From Cryobacterium melibiosiphilum (lineage in GTDB: Bacteria > Actinomycetota > Actinomycetes > Actinomycetales > Microbacteriaceae): 60,264 bases of DNA. The stretch covers positions 9,857-70,120 of the forward strand of contig NZ_QZVS01000075.1 of the NCBI RefSeq assembly GCF_003602235.1. Direction: 5' to 3'. The notes beneath the pieces were generated by a model. That model saw only the letters and a program-made list of their open reading frames with translations. It was not told where the DNA came from and did no database searches. Positions 1-8,856 of the stretch are shown here, piece by piece (the first letter of the stretch is position 1; every line of letters begins with the position of its first letter). Position numbers and translations under genes: made by a program.

Positions 1-116
1 AACACGGCAGGCTGTGGTTTGGGAGCAATTACACGGCATTTCGCTCACCGCGTAGTTCACTGCGTCCCGGGCGATATTGTGCGGGTGTTGATCCGGGTGG
101 TTTGCACGAGGGTCAC
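1..116. other. non-coding left edge upstream of parE
   Basis: No convincing coding region, RNA gene or hairpin is seen here. It holds only the upstream part of the parE promoter region. The end of whatever gene precedes parE lies outside the window. Confidence 0.4.
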
Positions 117-122
117 TAGGCT
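117..122 (+). promoter_or_regulatory. -10 box of parE, leaderless arrangement
   Basis: TAGGCT fits the actinobacterial TANNNT -10 and ends 8 bases before the GTG start at 131. No Shine-Dalgarno sequence is visible between them. Transcription would begin at or next to the start codon, giving a leaderless mRNA. No good -35 is present. This is inferred from the motif only. Confidence 0.45.
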
Positions 123-130
123 TAACCGTT

Positions 131-2227
131 GTGAGTTCCGACTATTCCGCCCGCCACCTGTCAGTTCTCGAAGGCCTCGAGGCGGTGCGCAAACGTCCCG
201 GCATGTACATCGGATCAACCGACTCCCGCGGTCTCATGCACTGCCTGTGGGAGATCATCGACAACTCGGTCGATGAGGCCCTGGGCGGCCACGGCGATCG
301 TATTGAAATCGTGCTGCACGCCGACGACAGCGTCGAGGTTCGCGATACGGCTCGCGGAATCCCCGTGGACATTGAGCCCAAGACCGGCTTGACCGGTGTT
401 GAAGTGGTCTTCACGAAACTCCATGCCGGCGGTAAGTTCGGCAGCGGCTCCTATGCCGCCTCGGGTGGGCTGCACGGGGTGGGGGCATCCGTGGTCAACG
501 CCCTGTCCGAACGTCTCGACGTCGAAGTCGACCGTGGCGGCAAGACCTGGGCCATGTCCTTCCACCGTGGCGAGCCGGGCATGTTCGCCGATGCCGCGCC
601 GTTCTCGGACGGCGGCGTCAAAAGCCCGGACTCTCCCTTCACCCCGTTTGAGAACCAGAGCGAGCTCCGGGTGGTCGGCAAGGCCGCCCGCGGAGTGACG
701 GGTACCCGCATTCGTTACTGGGCCGACCGGCAGATCTTCACCGAGGGCGCGAGCTTCCAGACCGACGACGTGCTGAACCGTGCCCGCCAGACGGCGTTCC
801 TCGTGCCGGGCCTCGCCATTCAGGTCGACGACCGACGCACCGACGAACCCGTGCTGCACGCCTTCCAGTTCGACGGCGGAATCTCCGAGTTCGTTGACCA
901 CCTGGCGACGGATGCCCCGGTCACCGACACCTGGCGCCTCACCGGCAGCGGGTCGTTCCGAGAAACGGTCCCCGTGCTGACCGACTCCGGGGCGATGATC
1001 CCGACCGAACTCGAACGGGAATGCCAGGTCGACATCGCCCTGCGCTGGGGAACGGGCTACGACACCATCGTGCAGAGCTTTGTGAACATCATCGCCACCC
1101 CGAAGGGCGGCACCCACCAGGCCGGCTTCGACGCCGGGCTGCTCAAATTCCTGCGCGCCCAGGTCGAGCTCAACGCCCGCCGGCTGAAGGTCGGCTCCGA
1201 CAAGCTCGACAAGGACGACGTCATGGCCGGATTGACGGCCGTGCTCACCGTGCGCCTGCCCGAGCCGCAGTTCGAAGGGCAAACCAAGGAAGTGCTCGGA
1301 ACGCCCGCCGTGCGGGCCATCGTCGCGGCCGTGGTCGCGAAGTCGATGACCGAACGCTTTGCATCCACCAAGCGCGATGACAAGACGCAGTCGGCGGTCG
1401 TGCTCGACAAGATCGTCGCCGAGATGAAATCGCGCATCTCGGCCCGCGCCCACAAGGAGACCCAGCGGCGCAAGAACGCTCTCGAGAGTTCTTCCCTACC
1501 GGCCAAGCTCGTCGACTGCCGCAGCAACGACGTCAAGACCAGCGAACTGTTCATCGTGGAGGGCGACTCCGCGCTCGGCACCGCGAAACTAGCCCGCGAC
1601 AGCGAACACCAGGCGCTGCTGCCGATTCGCGGCAAGATTCTCAACGTGCAGAAGGCATCCGTCTCGGACATGCTCTCAAACACGGAGTGCGCCTCGATCA
1701 TCCAGGTGATCGGCGCCGGGTCCGGCCGGAGCTTCGACATTTCGGCCGCCCGCTACGGCAAGGTCATCATCATGAGCGACGCTGATGTTGACGGAGCACA
1801 CATCCGCACCCTCTTGCTGACCCTGTTCTTCCGCTACATGCGACCGATGATCACCGAGGGCCGAGTCTTCGCAGCAGTCCCTCCATTGCACCGAGTCATC
1901 GTCATGAACCCGGGTTCCAAGCCCAACGAGACCATCTACACCTACTCGGAGGTCGAGCTGCACAGCGTCCTCGCGGCGCTCGACAAGCGCGGCAAGAAGT
2001 ACCAGGACCCCATCCAGCGGTACAAGGGCCTCGGCGAGATGGATGCCGACCAGCTGGCGACCACGACCATGGAGCGAGCGCACCGCACCCTGCGACGGGT
2101 GCGGGTCGACGACGCCGAGATGGCCGGAAAGGTGTTCGAACTGCTGATGGGCAACGACGTGGCCCCGCGCAAGGAGTTCATCATCGAGAGCTCGGACAAG
2201 CTCAGCCGGGACCGCATCGACGTCTAG
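131..2227 (+). CDS. parE: DNA topoisomerase IV subunit B (ParE)
   Basis: This is the ATPase/TOPRIM subunit of the type IIA topoisomerase that decatenates chromosomes (698 aa). The N-terminal GHKL ATPase domain shows E41 and N45 in EIIDNSVDEA and a glycine-rich lid GGLHGVGAS near residues 111-119. The TOPRIM domain has EGDSALGTAKLARD from about residue 477 and DADVDG near 549, and the C-terminal YKGLGEMD follows. EGDSALG rather than the usual gyrase EGDSAGG favours the actinobacterial ParE branch. The Mg/ATP motif usually seen as DxGRGIPV reads DTARGIPVD here, a small oddity. The start is GTG at 131, just after a -10-like box. The gene converges on parC. Gyrase B is the alternative, but length and motif favour ParE. 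Confidence 0.93.
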   Translation: MSSDYSARHLSVLEGLEAVRKRPGMYIGSTDSRGLMHCLWEIIDNSVDEALGGHGDRIEIVLHADDSVEVRDTARGIPVDIEPKTGLTGVEVVFTKLHAGGKFGSGSYAASGGLHGVGASVVNALSERLDVEVDRGGKTWAMSFHRGEPGMFADAAPFSDGGVKSPDSPFTPFENQSELRVVGKAARGVTGTRIRYWADRQIFTEGASFQTDDVLNRARQTAFLVPGLAIQVDDRRTDEPVLHAFQFDGGISEFVDHLATDAPVTDTWRLTGSGSFRETVPVLTDSGAMIPTELERECQVDIALRWGTGYDTIVQSFVNIIATPKGGTHQAGFDAGLLKFLRAQVELNARRLKVGSDKLDKDDVMAGLTAVLTVRLPEPQFEGQTKEVLGTPAVRAIVAAVVAKSMTERFASTKRDDKTQSAVVLDKIVAEMKSRISARAHKETQRRKNALESSSLPAKLVDCRSNDVKTSELFIVEGDSALGTAKLARDSEHQALLPIRGKILNVQKASVSDMLSNTECASIIQVIGAGSGRSFDISAARYGKVIIMSDADVDGAHIRTLLLTLFFRYMRPMITEGRVFAAVPPLHRVIVMNPGSKPNETIYTYSEVELHSVLAALDKRGKKYQDPIQRYKGLGEMDADQLATTTMERAHRTLRRVRVDDAEMAGKVFELLMGNDVAPRKEFIIESSDKLSRDRIDV

Positions 2228-2234
2228 TCACCGG

Positions 2235-2266
2235 GCCCAGATCTGGCCGCAGCGTCAGATCTGGGC
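2235..2266. terminator. bidirectional hairpin between parE and parC
   Basis: GCCCAGATCTG (2235-2245) is the inverted complement of CAGATCTGGGC (2256-2266), giving an 11-bp stem with a 10-base loop between convergent genes. There is no U-tract. Its right arm lies in the first unit of the tandem array that follows, so it may have arisen from the repeats. Confidence 0.45.
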
Positions 2267-2318
2267 ACGCGTCAGATCTGGGCACGCGTCAGATCTGGGC
2301 ACGCGTCAGATCTGGGCG
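2252..2318. repeat. 17-bp tandem array (about 3.9 copies) at the parC stop
   Basis: Units start at 2252, 2269, 2286 and 2303 and read gcgtcagatctgggcac; the last copy is one base short and differs at its end. The copy at 2303 contains the parC TGA (2308-2306). The copies lying downstream of parC repeat that TGA 17, 34 and 51 bases further on, so TGA occurs in all three frames. Each unit also carries the palindrome AGATCT. Confidence 0.9.
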
Positions 2319-4783
2319 CCGATCGCGCCGATGACCGCGTCGAGCATGATTCCGGATGCGTCGCGGCGAGAACCCGAGTCCGGCAGCGGCCGCGCCACGC
2401 CATCCGGTCCCACGGCACGCGCCGGCGCGGGCCCGACCCACGCCACGGACAGGGTGTCCTCACCCTTGAGAAAGCGTTGGGAACGCACTCCGCCGGTGGC
2501 GCGCCCCTTCGCGGGGTACTCCGAGAAGTCGGAAACCTTGGCGCTGCCGGAATCCGTCAGCAGCAGCATCTCCCCTCCGACGGCGACGGTGGCGACCACA
2601 GCGGTGGCCGCGTCCTCGACCGTCAGGCTCGTGAAGAACACCGCAGCGCTCCCGGCGGCGAGCTTGATCCCCGCCATTCCCCCCGCGGCGCGGCCCTGCG
2701 GGCGCACCCCGGCAGCGGGGAAGTGCAGCAGCTGCGAGTCCGAGGCGATGAAGACGAGCTCGTCGTCGTCACCGCCCTGGGCCGCACCCACCACTTCGTC
2801 CTTGGGCTTCAGGGCGATGATCTCGAAGTCGGGGCGGTTCGCCCAATCCCCGGGGGTCACCCGCTTGACGATTCCCTGCCGGGTACCGAGGGCGATGGAC
2901 TGGTCGCTCTCGAGGGACACCAGCGCGAGCACGCGTTCGCCCTTGCCCAGCACCAGGTAGTCGACCACCCGCACCCCGGCGGCGAGCTGGATGGACGTCG
3001 GTGGCATCACCGGCAGGTCAACGGGGGAGAAGCGGATGAGCCGGCCCCGGTTGGTCACGGCGCCCACCTCGGCACGGCTGGTCGTCTCGAGGGAGGAGAG
3101 GACCGCGTCGTGCTTGCTGCGCCGTTGTGGTGGCACAATTCGCTGGGGCTGGGTGTCGTCTTCGACCTGCAGGTCGACGCGGGCAATCCGGCCGGTGCAG
3201 CTCAGGAAGATCCGGGTGGGGATGTCCTGCACCTCGAGCACCGCGGCGTTGCGCTTGGCGGCCGCGGCGGAGACGCCCGCAATGCTCGGCTTGGCCTCGG
3301 TCAGCACGGTGCGGCGCGGTGTGCCGAATTTCTCGGCCACGGCGGCAAGCTCGTCAGAGACCAGGTTGCGGATCGCTCCCGTGCTCGAGAGGAGTTTCTC
3401 GAGGGCGGCGATTTCGGCGAGCAGCTGGTCGCGCTCGGCTTCGAGTTCGATCCGGGAGAACCGGGTCAGGCGGCGCAGGCGCAACTCCAGGATGTATTCG
3501 GCCTGCACCTGGCTCAGGTCGAAGACGTCGATCAGGCGGGTCCGGGCCTGTTCGGTGTCGTCGCTGGCGCGAATGACCTGGATGACCTCGTCGATGTCGA
3601 CGATGGCGACCAGCAGCCCTTCGACCAGGTGCAGGCGTTCCTTGCGACGGGCCAGGCGATACGCAGACCGCCGGGTGACAACCTGGATGCGGTGGTTGAC
3701 GTAGACCTGCAGCAGCTCACGCAGGCCCAGCGTCTGCGGCGCGCCCTCGACGAGGGCGACGGCGTTGATGTTGAACGAGTCTTCGAGCGGAGTGTACCGG
3801 TAGAGCTGCTCGAGTACGGCGTCGGGGCTGAAGCCGGTCTTGATCCCGATCACCAGGCGCAGGCCCTTGGTGCGGTCGGTCAGGTCGGTGACGTCCGAGA
3901 TACCGCTGAGCTTTTTGGAGTTGACCCCGTCCTTGATCTTCTCGATGACCTTTTCCGGGCCGACGAGGTAGGGCAGTTCGGTGACCACCAGTCCGGTCTT
4001 ACGGGCAGTGATCGCTTCGACGGATACCCGGGCTCGGGTCTTGAAGCTGCCGCGCCCGGTCAGGTACGCGTCTTTGATTCCGGCGAGGCCGACGATGGTT
4101 CCGCCGGTGGGCAGGTCGGGTCCCGGGATGAACTCCATCAGGTGCTCGAGCGAGGCATCCGGATACTTGAGCAGGTGGCGGGCGGCGCCGACGACCTCGA
4201 TGAGGTTGTGCGGGGCCATGTTGGTGGCCATGCCCACGGCGATTCCGCTCGCCCCGTTGACGAGCAGGTTGGGGTAGGCGGCCGGCAGCACGTCGGGTTG
4301 GGTCAGCTGGTTGTCGTAGTTCGGCACGAAATCCACGACGTCCTCGTCGAGGTTCTCGGTCATCGCCAGTGCGGGAGCGGCGAGGCGCGCCTCGGTGTAT
4401 CGCGGAGCCGCGGGACCGTCGTCGAGGGACCCGAAGTTTCCGTGCCCGTCGATCAGCGGCACCCGCAGCGAGAAGGCCTGTGCCATGCGCACCATTGCGT
4501 CGTAGATGGCCGTGTCTCCGTGCGGGTGCAGCTTGCCCATGACCTCGCCGACGACGCGGGCGCTCTTCACGTGTCCACGGTCGGGTCGCAGGCCCATTTC
4601 GCTCATCTGGTAGAGGATGCGGCGCTGAACGGGCTTGAGGCCGTCCCGCGCGTCGGGAAGTGCCCGCGAATAGATGACCGAGTAGGCATACTCGAGGAAA
4701 GATCCCTGCATCTCCACCGAGACGTCGACGTCTTCGATGCGTTCGGTGGCGGCGGCGGGCGGCGTGCTGGGTGAGCGGCTCAT
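2306..4783 (-). CDS. parC: DNA topoisomerase IV subunit A (ParC)
   Basis: This is the DNA-cleaving subunit that pairs with ParE (825 aa from ATG 4783). The winged-helix/tower core is clear: [31 protein letters not shown] and the catalytic tyrosine in APRYTEARL near residue 129. The C-terminal part carries beta-pinwheel-type blade repeats but no recognisable GyrA box (QRRGGxG), which favours ParC over GyrA. An in-frame ATG 14 codons upstream gives an unlikely leader, so MSRSPSTPP was chosen. Only a weak AGAAG precedes it. The gene is convergent with parE and divergent from the phosphodiesterase at 4864. Its last codons and stop lie in a 17-bp tandem array. Confidence 0.92.
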   Translation of the reverse strand: MSRSPSTPPAAATERIEDVDVSVEMQGSFLEYAYSVIYSRALPDARDGLKPVQRRILYQMSEMGLRPDRGHVKSARVVGEVMGKLHPHGDTAIYDAMVRMAQAFSLRVPLIDGHGNFGSLDDGPAAPRYTEARLAAPALAMTENLDEDVVDFVPNYDNQLTQPDVLPAAYPNLLVNGASGIAVGMATNMAPHNLIEVVGAARHLLKYPDASLEHLMEFIPGPDLPTGGTIVGLAGIKDAYLTGRGSFKTRARVSVEAITARKTGLVVTELPYLVGPEKVIEKIKDGVNSKKLSGISDVTDLTDRTKGLRLVIGIKTGFSPDAVLEQLYRYTPLEDSFNINAVALVEGAPQTLGLRELLQVYVNHRIQVVTRRSAYRLARRKERLHLVEGLLVAIVDIDEVIQVIRASDDTEQARTRLIDVFDLSQVQAEYILELRLRRLTRFSRIELEAERDQLLAEIAALEKLLSSTGAIRNLVSDELAAVAEKFGTPRRTVLTEAKPSIAGVSAAAAKRNAAVLEVQDIPTRIFLSCTGRIARVDLQVEDDTQPQRIVPPQRRSKHDAVLSSLETTSRAEVGAVTNRGRLIRFSPVDLPVMPPTSIQLAAGVRVVDYLVLGKGERVLALVSLESDQSIALGTRQGIVKRVTPGDWANRPDFEIIALKPKDEVVGAAQGGDDDELVFIASDSQLLHFPAAGVRPQGRAAGGMAGIKLAAGSAAVFFTSLTVEDAATAVVATVAVGGEMLLLTDSGSAKVSDFSEYPAKGRATGGVRSQRFLKGEDTLSVAWVGPAPARAVGPDGVARPLPDSGSRRDASGIMLDAVIGAIGAQI

Positions 4784-4863
4784 TCGTGACTTCTGCTGTG
4801 GAGGCGCGTATGCACGGGCATGCACACGAAAGGAGCGGCCCGCCCTATGTCAGACTGGGGCCG

Positions 4864-6009
4864 ATGTCTTCCATGTTACCGGCCCGCGAATTCAGCACTC
4901 TGCGCCTTGCCGACGTTCTCACAAGTTCCCTTGATGCCGTGCTGTCCCGGCCAAACCCGCTGGGGCTCCCGGCCGTGAGCAAGGCCGTTGTGGTCCTCGC
5001 CGATGGCCTCGGGGTCAGCTCGATCCGCGCCCGCGCCGGACACGCCCGGTTCCTGGCCTCGCGCCTGAACAAGACGAGCATCATCGACGGGGTCTTCCCG
5101 GCCACCACGGTCGCCGGCATCGCCACCCTGACCACGGGCGTCGAGCCCGGCCAGCACGGCCTCGTCGGGTATCAGGTTCTCGACGCCGAGCGTGATCGTG
5201 TCGTGAACCAGCTCACCGGCTGGGATGCCGACATGGTCCCGGAGACCTGGCAGCGCGCCCGCACCGTCTTTGACACCGCGGCCGAGCAGGGCGTTCCGAG
5301 CTTCGCCATCGGCCCGAAACGCTTCACGAACTCCGGGTTCACCGGGGCGGTGCTGCGCGGCGCGACGTATGTGCCCGCCGAGAGCATCGCCGACCGGTTC
5401 CGCGCTGCCCGCACGATTTTGAACGAGCAGCCCACCGCACTCATCTACCTCTACGTGGCTGAACTCGACGTTGCCGCGCACGCGCACGGTTGGGAGTCGG
5501 GCCGGTGGCTGGCCCAGCTGGAAACCCTGGACGCTGAGATGGCGACGTTCGCCGCGGGCCTCCGCCGCGACGAAGGGCTCCTGTTGACGGCAGACCACGG
5601 CGTGCTCGACGTGCCCGCAGCCAAGCACATCCTCTTCGACACCGTGCCCGACCTCGTCGCCGGGGTGCGGCATGTCGCCGGCGACCCGCGATGTGTCCAG
5701 CTCTACCTGGACCCCGATCAGGATGCCGTGACGGCCGAGACGCTCGCTGCGGCCTGGCGCGCGGTCGAGGGGGAGCGGGCCTGGATCTTCACCCGGGACG
5801 AGGCCGTGGCGGCCGGGATTTTCGGTCGCGTCGCACCCGAGGTGCTGCCGCGGATCGGCGATGTCATCATCGCCGCGCGGAGACTCGTGGCCTACTACGA
5901 TTCCCGGGACCCCAAAAAAAGCGCCCGCACCATGATCGGCCAGCACGGGTCCCTCACCGATGAGGAACTTCGCGTGCCGCTGATCCGGGCGGGCGCCTTC
6001 GAACGCTAG
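4864..6009 (+). CDS. alkaline phosphatase family / nucleotide pyrophosphatase-phosphodiesterase
   Basis: This is a metal-dependent phosphodiesterase of the nucleotide pyrophosphatase/phosphodiesterase branch (381 aa). The two-metal site is readable: VLADGLG near the N-terminus (metal Asp), PATTVAGIATLTTG (probable nucleophile Thr), ELDVAAHAHG (Asp and His), TADHGVLDV (Asp-His) and a C-terminal GQHGSLTDEE (His). No signal peptide is evident, so a cytoplasmic location is likely. The start is ATG 4864 (MSSMLPARE) after GGGG; in-frame starts further upstream would overlap the parC promoter. The substrate cannot be deduced. It is a single gene convergent with DUF3043. Confidence 0.85.
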   Translation: MSSMLPAREFSTLRLADVLTSSLDAVLSRPNPLGLPAVSKAVVVLADGLGVSSIRARAGHARFLASRLNKTSIIDGVFPATTVAGIATLTTGVEPGQHGLVGYQVLDAERDRVVNQLTGWDADMVPETWQRARTVFDTAAEQGVPSFAIGPKRFTNSGFTGAVLRGATYVPAESIADRFRAARTILNEQPTALIYLYVAELDVAAHAHGWESGRWLAQLETLDAEMATFAAGLRRDEGLLLTADHGVLDVPAAKHILFDTVPDLVAGVRHVAGDPRCVQLYLDPDQDAVTAETLAAAWRAVEGERAWIFTRDEAVAAGIFGRVAPEVLPRIGDVIIAARRLVAYYDSRDPKKSARTMIGQHGSLTDEELRVPLIRAGAFER

Positions 6010-6028
6010 CGAGCCAACTCGAGCGCTA

Positions 6029-6619
6029 TCAGCTCGGGTACTGGCCGCGCTTGACCTGGGGCTTCGGCAGCCGCATCGGACGCAGCTGAAGCGCGCGCAT
6101 CGCGGAGTACCAACGGATGCGCTCCGCCTTCGCCGCTCCAAATTTCGCTTCGATCTTCTTCGTGAGGATGAAGCCGAGCACGATGCAGTCGATGATCGCG
6201 ACGATGAAGAAGCCCCACAGGGCGAGGATCCCGTAGGTCTGCACCGAGGGGTCGGGAAAGAACGTCAGCAGGATCACGAGGAACATGACCGGGATCATGA
6301 ATTCGCCCACGTTGAATCGCGCGTCGACGTAGTCGCGGGCGAATTTCTTCTGCGGCCCGCGTTCACGCTGCGGCAGGTACTTGTCGTCGCCGGCGGCCAT
6401 GCCCACGCGGGCACGATCCCGGGCCGCCATCGACTTCGCGCGCGCCTGCTTCGCGGCGAGCTTGCGATCATCGGGCACGAGGGGGCGCTTGTTGCCCGCT
6501 TCCTGCTGCTTCCGGGTCGGGGTCGCCTGACCCTTGCCGGCGGGAGATCCGGCCAGTCGGGCCGCCGTTTCTTCCACGGTTTCGATCGACGGTTTGCCGT
6601 CGGGGTTTACTTTAGCCAC
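6029..6619 (-). CDS. DUF3043 family membrane protein
   Basis: This is an actinobacteria-specific protein of unknown function (196 aa). The N-terminal half is hydrophilic and rich in Lys/Arg/Gln. It is followed by two adjacent hydrophobic segments (about residues 107-124 and 131-152), then a basic C-terminal tail, a layout typical of DUF3043. GTG at 6619 was chosen because AAGGA lies 6 bases upstream; a TTG five codons earlier lacks such a site. It is divergent from the dipeptidase with only 38 bp between starts, where the two -10 boxes overlap. Function is not known and context does not settle it. Confidence 0.85.
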   Translation of the reverse strand: MAKVNPDGKPSIETVEETAARLAGSPAGKGQATPTRKQQEAGNKRPLVPDDRKLAAKQARAKSMAARDRARVGMAAGDDKYLPQRERGPQKKFARDYVDARFNVGEFMIPVMFLVILLTFFPDPSVQTYGILALWGFFIVAIIDCIVLGFILTKKIEAKFGAAKAERIRWYSAMRALQLRPMRLPKPQVKRGQYPS

Positions 6620-6644
6620 ATCAAATCCTTGCAATTGGGTGCCT

Positions 6645-6652
6645 TAAGATTA
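6645..6652. promoter_or_regulatory. overlapping divergent -10 boxes
   Basis: On the plus strand TAAGAT (6645-6650) lies 7 bases before ATG 6658, a leaderless layout. On the minus strand TAATCT (6652-6647) would start a roughly 20-base leader containing AAGGA before GTG 6619. The boxes share four bases, so RNA polymerase could probably occupy only one direction at a time. Motif-based inference. Confidence 0.45.
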
Positions 6653-6657
6653 CCCGT

Positions 6658-8064
6658 ATGACGGTTACACCAGAGACAATCCCGACTATGGCACTGCGCC
6701 AAGCCGTGGAACAGGGGCTTCCCACCACAATTTCGGACCTGTGTGCCCTCGTGCGCATCCCGTCAGTGTCGTGGTCGGCGTTTGATCGTGACCCCGTCGC
6801 GGCCAGCGCTGACGCCGTGGCGACCCTCGCCCGCGACCTGGGGGTGTTCGACACGGTCACCGTGAGCCAGGCCCTCATCCCGGGTGCAGACGGCGAGCTC
6901 GGCCAGCCGGCAGTGCTGGCCGTTCGCCCCGCCCGCAACGGCCGCCCGACGGTCGTGCTCTACGCCCACCACGATGTCCAGCCTCCCGGCAATGACGCCG
7001 ACTGGGAATCGCCCCCGTTCGAGCCGACCGTTCGCGGTGACCGGCTTTACGGGCGCGGCGCGGCCGACGACAAAGCCGGCGTCATGGCCCACATCGCAGC
7101 CATTCGTGCCCTCGTGGCCGCCGAGGGACAGGACTTCGACCTGGGCATCACACTCTTCATCGAGGGTGAGGAGGAGTTCGGCAGCCGGTCGTTCACGACC
7201 TTCCTCGAAGACAATCTCAACGCCCTGCGCGGCGACGTGATCGTCGTTGCCGACTCCAATAACTGGGACGTCACGACACCGGCCATCACGGTCAGCCTCC
7301 GCGGCAACGTCACCCTGCGCCTCACCGTGCGCACGCTTGCCCACGCCTCGCACTCCGGCATGTTCGGGGGAGTGGTTCCCGACGCCATGCTCGCCACCAT
7401 TCAATTACTCGCCACGTTGCACGACGCCGACGGATCCGTCGCCGTGGACGGACTCACCAGCCACGACGCGTCCACTCCGGACTACGACGAGGCCCAGCTG
7501 CGCGCCGAAACCGGGCTTCTCGAGGGCGTCTCGCCGATCGGGCGCGGCTCCCTGCTCAGCCGAGTCTGGTTCCAGCCGGCGATCACCGTGACCGGCATCG
7601 ACGCGCCGACGGTCGACAACGCCTCGAACACGCTGTCCCCATCGATCACGGTGCGCATCAGCGCGCGGATCGCACCGGGCCAGAAGGCGACGGATGCTGC
7701 GGTCGTTCTCGAAGCGCACCTCCGCGCCCACGCGCCCTACGGCGCCGTGCTGGAGTTCGACGACATCGACGTGGGGGAACCCTTCCTGGTGGACACCAGC
7801 GGCTGGGCGGTCACCGAGGCCGCTGCTGCAATGACGGATGCCTGGGGCACCCCGCCCGTCGACATCGGCGTCGGTGGTTCCATCCCCTTCATCGCAGACC
7901 TCGTGCGGGTATTCCCGGCGGCGCAGATTCTGGTGACCGGGGTTGAAGACCCGGATTCCCGAGCGCACAGCCCCAACGAGTCACTTCACCTCGGCGTGTT
8001 CGCGCGCGCCGTGTTGAGCGAAGCCTTGCTGCTCGGTCGGCTCAACCACCGAACCGGCTCCTAG
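6658..8064 (+). CDS. M20 family dipeptidase
   Basis: This is a zinc metallopeptidase/amidohydrolase (468 aa) of the M20 family, PepV/CNDP-like dipeptidase branch. The metal and catalytic motifs are YAHHDVQPPG (His, Asp), GRGAADDKAG (bridging Asp), FIEGEEEFGS (catalytic Glu and metal Glu), ADSNNW (Asp) and SRAHSPNE (His) near the C-terminus. The inserted dimerisation domain spans roughly residues 205-375. There is no signal peptide, so it probably hydrolyses short peptides in the cytoplasm. It appears leaderless from TAAGAT. A second, different M20 protein lies at 46819. Confidence 0.88.
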   Translation: MTVTPETIPTMALRQAVEQGLPTTISDLCALVRIPSVSWSAFDRDPVAASADAVATLARDLGVFDTVTVSQALIPGADGELGQPAVLAVRPARNGRPTVVLYAHHDVQPPGNDADWESPPFEPTVRGDRLYGRGAADDKAGVMAHIAAIRALVAAEGQDFDLGITLFIEGEEEFGSRSFTTFLEDNLNALRGDVIVVADSNNWDVTTPAITVSLRGNVTLRLTVRTLAHASHSGMFGGVVPDAMLATIQLLATLHDADGSVAVDGLTSHDASTPDYDEAQLRAETGLLEGVSPIGRGSLLSRVWFQPAITVTGIDAPTVDNASNTLSPSITVRISARIAPGQKATDAAVVLEAHLRAHAPYGAVLEFDDIDVGEPFLVDTSGWAVTEAAAAMTDAWGTPPVDIGVGGSIPFIADLVRVFPAAQILVTGVEDPDSRAHSPNESLHLGVFARAVLSEALLLGRLNHRTGS

Positions 8065-8120
8065 TTCAGCCGGGATGCCCGGAACGGGAATGTCCATGAT
8101 GACTTTCTTGTTGTCGACGG

Positions 8121-8126
8121 TAGAAT
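8121..8126 (+). promoter_or_regulatory. possible -10 box upstream of erpA
   Basis: TAGAAT sits 82 bases before the erpA start, in the 144-base gap after the dipeptidase gene. It would give a leader of about 75 bases ending in GGAG. No convincing -35 was found. Confidence 0.3.
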
Positions 8127-8208
8127 CCATACAGATCCGTGTATTTGGATCCATCGATTCAGATCTCGTGCAAGCGGGATCGTGACCTGTGCGAACCCGA
8201 GGAGACCC

Positions 8209-8613
8209 ATGACTGACACCCTGACTGACAGCACCGTTGCCAACACCGCAGTAGCCACTGAAACCGCGACCGAGGCCGAGCCCGCTGCCCACGGTGTCGG
8301 CCTCACCGAGACCGCCGCACTCAAGGTGCGCAGCCTGCTGACCCAGGAAGGGCGCGAAGACCTGCGCCTCCGGGTTGCCGTGCAGCCCGGTGGCTGCTCC
8401 GGCCTGATCTACCAGCTCTACTTCGATGAGCGCGTTCTCGAGGGCGACGCCCTCGTCGACTTCGACGGTGTCGAGGTCGTCGTCGACAAGATGAGCGTGC
8501 CGTACCTCGACGGTGCCACGATCAATTTCGAAGACACGATCGAGAAGCAGGGCTTCACGATCGACAACCCGAACGCCGGCAGCAGCTGCGCGTGCGGAGA
8601 CTCCTTCAGCTGA
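8209..8613 (+). CDS. erpA: iron-sulfur cluster insertion protein, HesB/IscA family (ErpA-like)
   Basis: This is an A-type carrier that delivers Fe-S clusters to apoproteins (134 aa). The three family cysteines are present: C63 in QPGGCSGLIY and C127/C129 in the terminal SSCACGDSF. The first 30 residues are a Thr/Ala/Glu-rich extension. The start is ATG 8209, with GGAG at 8201-8204. It lies just before the cytochrome oxidase operon, whose Rieske partner (qcrA) needs a 2Fe-2S cluster, but a strong terminator separates them. Symbol follows the ErpA/IscA group; which carrier it is cannot be decided from sequence alone. Confidence 0.9.
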   Translation: MTDTLTDSTVANTAVATETATEAEPAAHGVGLTETAALKVRSLLTQEGREDLRLRVAVQPGGCSGLIYQLYFDERVLEGDALVDFDGVEVVVDKMSVPYLDGATINFEDTIEKQGFTIDNPNAGSSCACGDSFS

Positions 8614-8631
8614 GCACCCGCGAGACATCGT

Positions 8632-8675
8632 CCTCTGGGAGGCCACCGATCCGGTGGCCTCCCAGAGGTGTTTAA
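8632..8675 (+). terminator. strong intrinsic terminator after erpA
   Basis: A perfect 16-bp stem (8632-8647 with 8653-8668) around the loop GATCC is followed by TGTTT. It insulates erpA from ctaC. Confidence 0.85.
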
Positions 8676-8856
8676 AGTTGGTCTTCAGCGCCCCCGCAGC
8701 CCCGAAACGCAATTTAAGTGAGAATCTCGGCACCCGAACAGGGAAACTTCGCTGATCAGGTGCCACAGCGCACATTAGCCACCGCGTCTCGGAGTAGGCT
8801 AGAAACGGTCACCGCACTTCCTGTGAAGTGCCCTCGAGTCTTCCGAAAGGTCCCCG

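Noticed and set aside
2252..2318. Possible CRISPR-like repeat array
   Set aside because: Units are 17 bp and directly adjacent with no spacers, and there are no cas genes. The other arrays fail for the same reasons.
2477..4774. 765-codon open frame on the plus strand opposite parC
   Set aside because: Antisense shadow of a GC-rich gene; composition is Gly/His/Asp/Val-rich with no family motifs, while parC has full conserved motifs.
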